DNA of 37,034 nucleotides from Gammaproteobacteria bacterium (GTDB lineage: Bacteria > Pseudomonadota > Gammaproteobacteria > Steroidobacterales > Woeseiaceae): contig JAOUNK010000003.1 of NCBI GenBank assembly GCA_029881015.1, forward strand, positions 1 to 37,034, given 5' to 3'. The notes under the pieces are model-generated. The model did not search any database. It saw only the letters and a program-made list of their open reading frames with translations, and was not told the DNA's origin. The translations under genes and the position numbers were made by a program. The first letter of the stretch is position 1; the number at the start of each line of letters is the position of its first letter. Below are positions 35,797-37,034 of this stretch, piece by piece.

Positions 35797-37034
35797 ATGA
35801 CGATCAAACGCAGAGAATTTCTTGGCCACATGGCTGTCGGGAGCGCGATTCTGACGATGCCGGCTTTCCTGCAGGGTTGTGGCGTTCAGTCTGCAACGGC
35901 AGTACGCAGCGCGACACCGGAAAACCCGTTCATGTCATGGTTTGGCGTGGATCAGGCCACGGCCTCGAGGGTCATGTCCGAGCTGACGGCGCGTGGCGCC
36001 GACGCGGCCGACCTCTACTTCCAGCACACGCGCTCCAACACCCTCACCCTGGAAGACGGCATTGTCAGTGCCGCAAACTCCAGCATCGACCAGGGTGTCG
36101 GCTTGCGCGTCGTTGTCGGCGAACAGACCGGCTACGCGTTCACGGAAGACCTCACCCTGCCGTCCATGCTGGCCGCCGCGCGCACCGCGTCGGCGATAGC
36201 GTCCGGCAGTGGCGAAGTCGCCCCGCAGTCTTTCGATGCGCTCGGGGCGGGCAAGCTTTACCAGACGAGCGTGCCCTGGAGTGACGTCGGCATAGATCAG
36301 AAGCTGCCGGTCCTCAAGTTCGTGGAGGAGAAGGCAAGGTCCATGGACCCGTCTGTCGACAAGGTCGCCGTGTACTGGGCCGATAGCGACGAACGGGTCA
36401 TGATGGCGACGCTCGGCGGGAAACTTGTCACGGATCACCGGCCCATGACGCGGGTTACCGTGGTCGTGACGGCGAAGAAAGGCGATGAAGTTCAGACCGG
36501 TTACTCGAATATCGCCGCGCGAGAAGAGTTCGCCTGGTACACCGAGGAGCGCCTGACCACGATGGCGAGAGAAGCTGTCGATCGCACCATGATCCAGTTC
36601 GAAGCGCGCCGTCCACCGGCGGGCGAAATGCCTGTCATCCTTGCCGCCGGCGCCAGCGGCATCCTGCTGCACGAGGCCATCGGCCATGGTATGGAAGCCG
36701 ACTTCAATCGCAAGGGAACGAGCATCTACTCCGACATGATCGGCAAGAAGGTCGCGGAGCCGTTCGTGACAGTCGTCGACCAGGCAACGATCCCGCGTGA
36801 GCGCGGTGCGCTGAACTACGACGACGAAGGCAACAAGGCGGGTCGCACCGTCATGGTCGAGAACGGTATTCTCAAGTCATACCTGCATGACGAGATCAGT
36901 GCGAAACAATACGGGCTGAAACCGACAGGTTCCGGCCGTCGAGAGTCGTACAAGTTTGCGCCGATGCCGCGCATGAGCTGCACGTTCATGGAGGACGGTC
37001 CGCACACCAGGGATGAGATCGTCGCTGCGGTCGA
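35797..37034 (+). CDS. TldD/PmbA-family metalloprotease with Tat signal and lipobox (truncated by window edge)
   Basis: Not in the ORF track on this frame (no stop). MTIKRREFLGHMAVGSAILTMPAFLQGCGVQ; ADLYFQHTRSNTLTLEDGIVSAANSSIDQGVGLRVVVGEQTGYAFTEDL; ILLHEAIGHGMEADFNRKGTSIYSDMIGKKVAEPFVTVVDQATIPRERGALNYDDEG (HExxxH). Confidence 0.92.
   Translation, partial: MTIKRREFLGHMAVGSAILTMPAFLQGCGVQSATAVRSATPENPFMSWFGVDQATASRVMSELTARGADAADLYFQHTRSNTLTLEDGIVSAANSSIDQGVGLRVVVGEQTGYAFTEDLTLPSMLAAARTASAIASGSGEVAPQSFDALGAGKLYQTSVPWSDVGIDQKLPVLKFVEEKARSMDPSVDKVAVYWADSDERVMMATLGGKLVTDHRPMTRVTVVVTAKKGDEVQTGYSNIAAREEFAWYTEERLTTMAREAVDRTMIQFEARRPPAGEMPVILAAGASGILLHEAIGHGMEADFNRKGTSIYSDMIGKKVAEPFVTVVDQATIPRERGALNYDDEGNKAGRTVMVENGILKSYLHDEISAKQYGLKPTGSGRRESYKFAPMPRMSCTFMEDGPHTRDEIVAAV

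Noticed and set aside
1-37034. Mobile elements, CRISPR arrays, tRNA/rRNA, canonical anti-phage systems
   Set aside because: No transposase/integrase motifs, regularly spaced repeats, cloverleaf-like genes or defence-family proteins recognised by eye; absence not verified with tools.

Overview
The window is 37 kb of high-GC bacterial chromosome, probably a gammaproteobacterium (taxon inferred from gene content only). It is densely coding: about 30 CDSs, and no rRNA, tRNA, CRISPR or transposase that I can support. Left part (1-20.9 kb): mostly housekeeping genes. These include an SRPBCC/GyrI-like protein, murI, an M49-like lipoprotein, two membrane-anchored beta-propeller SMP-30/strictosidine-synthase-like proteins, folE, msrA, a TPR/TonB-C protein, a PA0069-type radical SAM protein with a strong LexA box, a DUF6249/ECF-sigma/anti-sigma-like operon, mscS, a rhomboid protease, NUDT19-like NUDIX and LACTB2-like MBL genes, 2-oxoacid:ferredoxin oxidoreductase (korAB) divergent from a 7Fe ferredoxin, an alpha/beta hydrolase and a Zn-ribbon methyltransferase. 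Centre (20.9-32.6 kb): the most unusual part, a divergent two-operon locus. The minus-strand arm has a CXXCH protein resembling DUF1588/DUF1585 proteins, a LamG cytochrome lipoprotein with a duplicated heme domain, and a Tat-targeted DUF1501-like protein, closed by an intrinsic terminator. The plus-strand arm has an HzsA-related diheme lipoprotein, an SH3+beta-barrel protein, a second beta-barrel protein, a DUF4266 lipoprotein with a Gly/Cys tail, and a DUF3570 barrel. I propose it as a candidate envelope redox/electron-transfer system of unknown substrate. Right part (32.6-37 kb): lemA, DUF2207, a site-2 protease and a Tat/lipobox TldD-like metalloprotease that runs off the edge. Family names come from reading motifs by eye; no database search was run.
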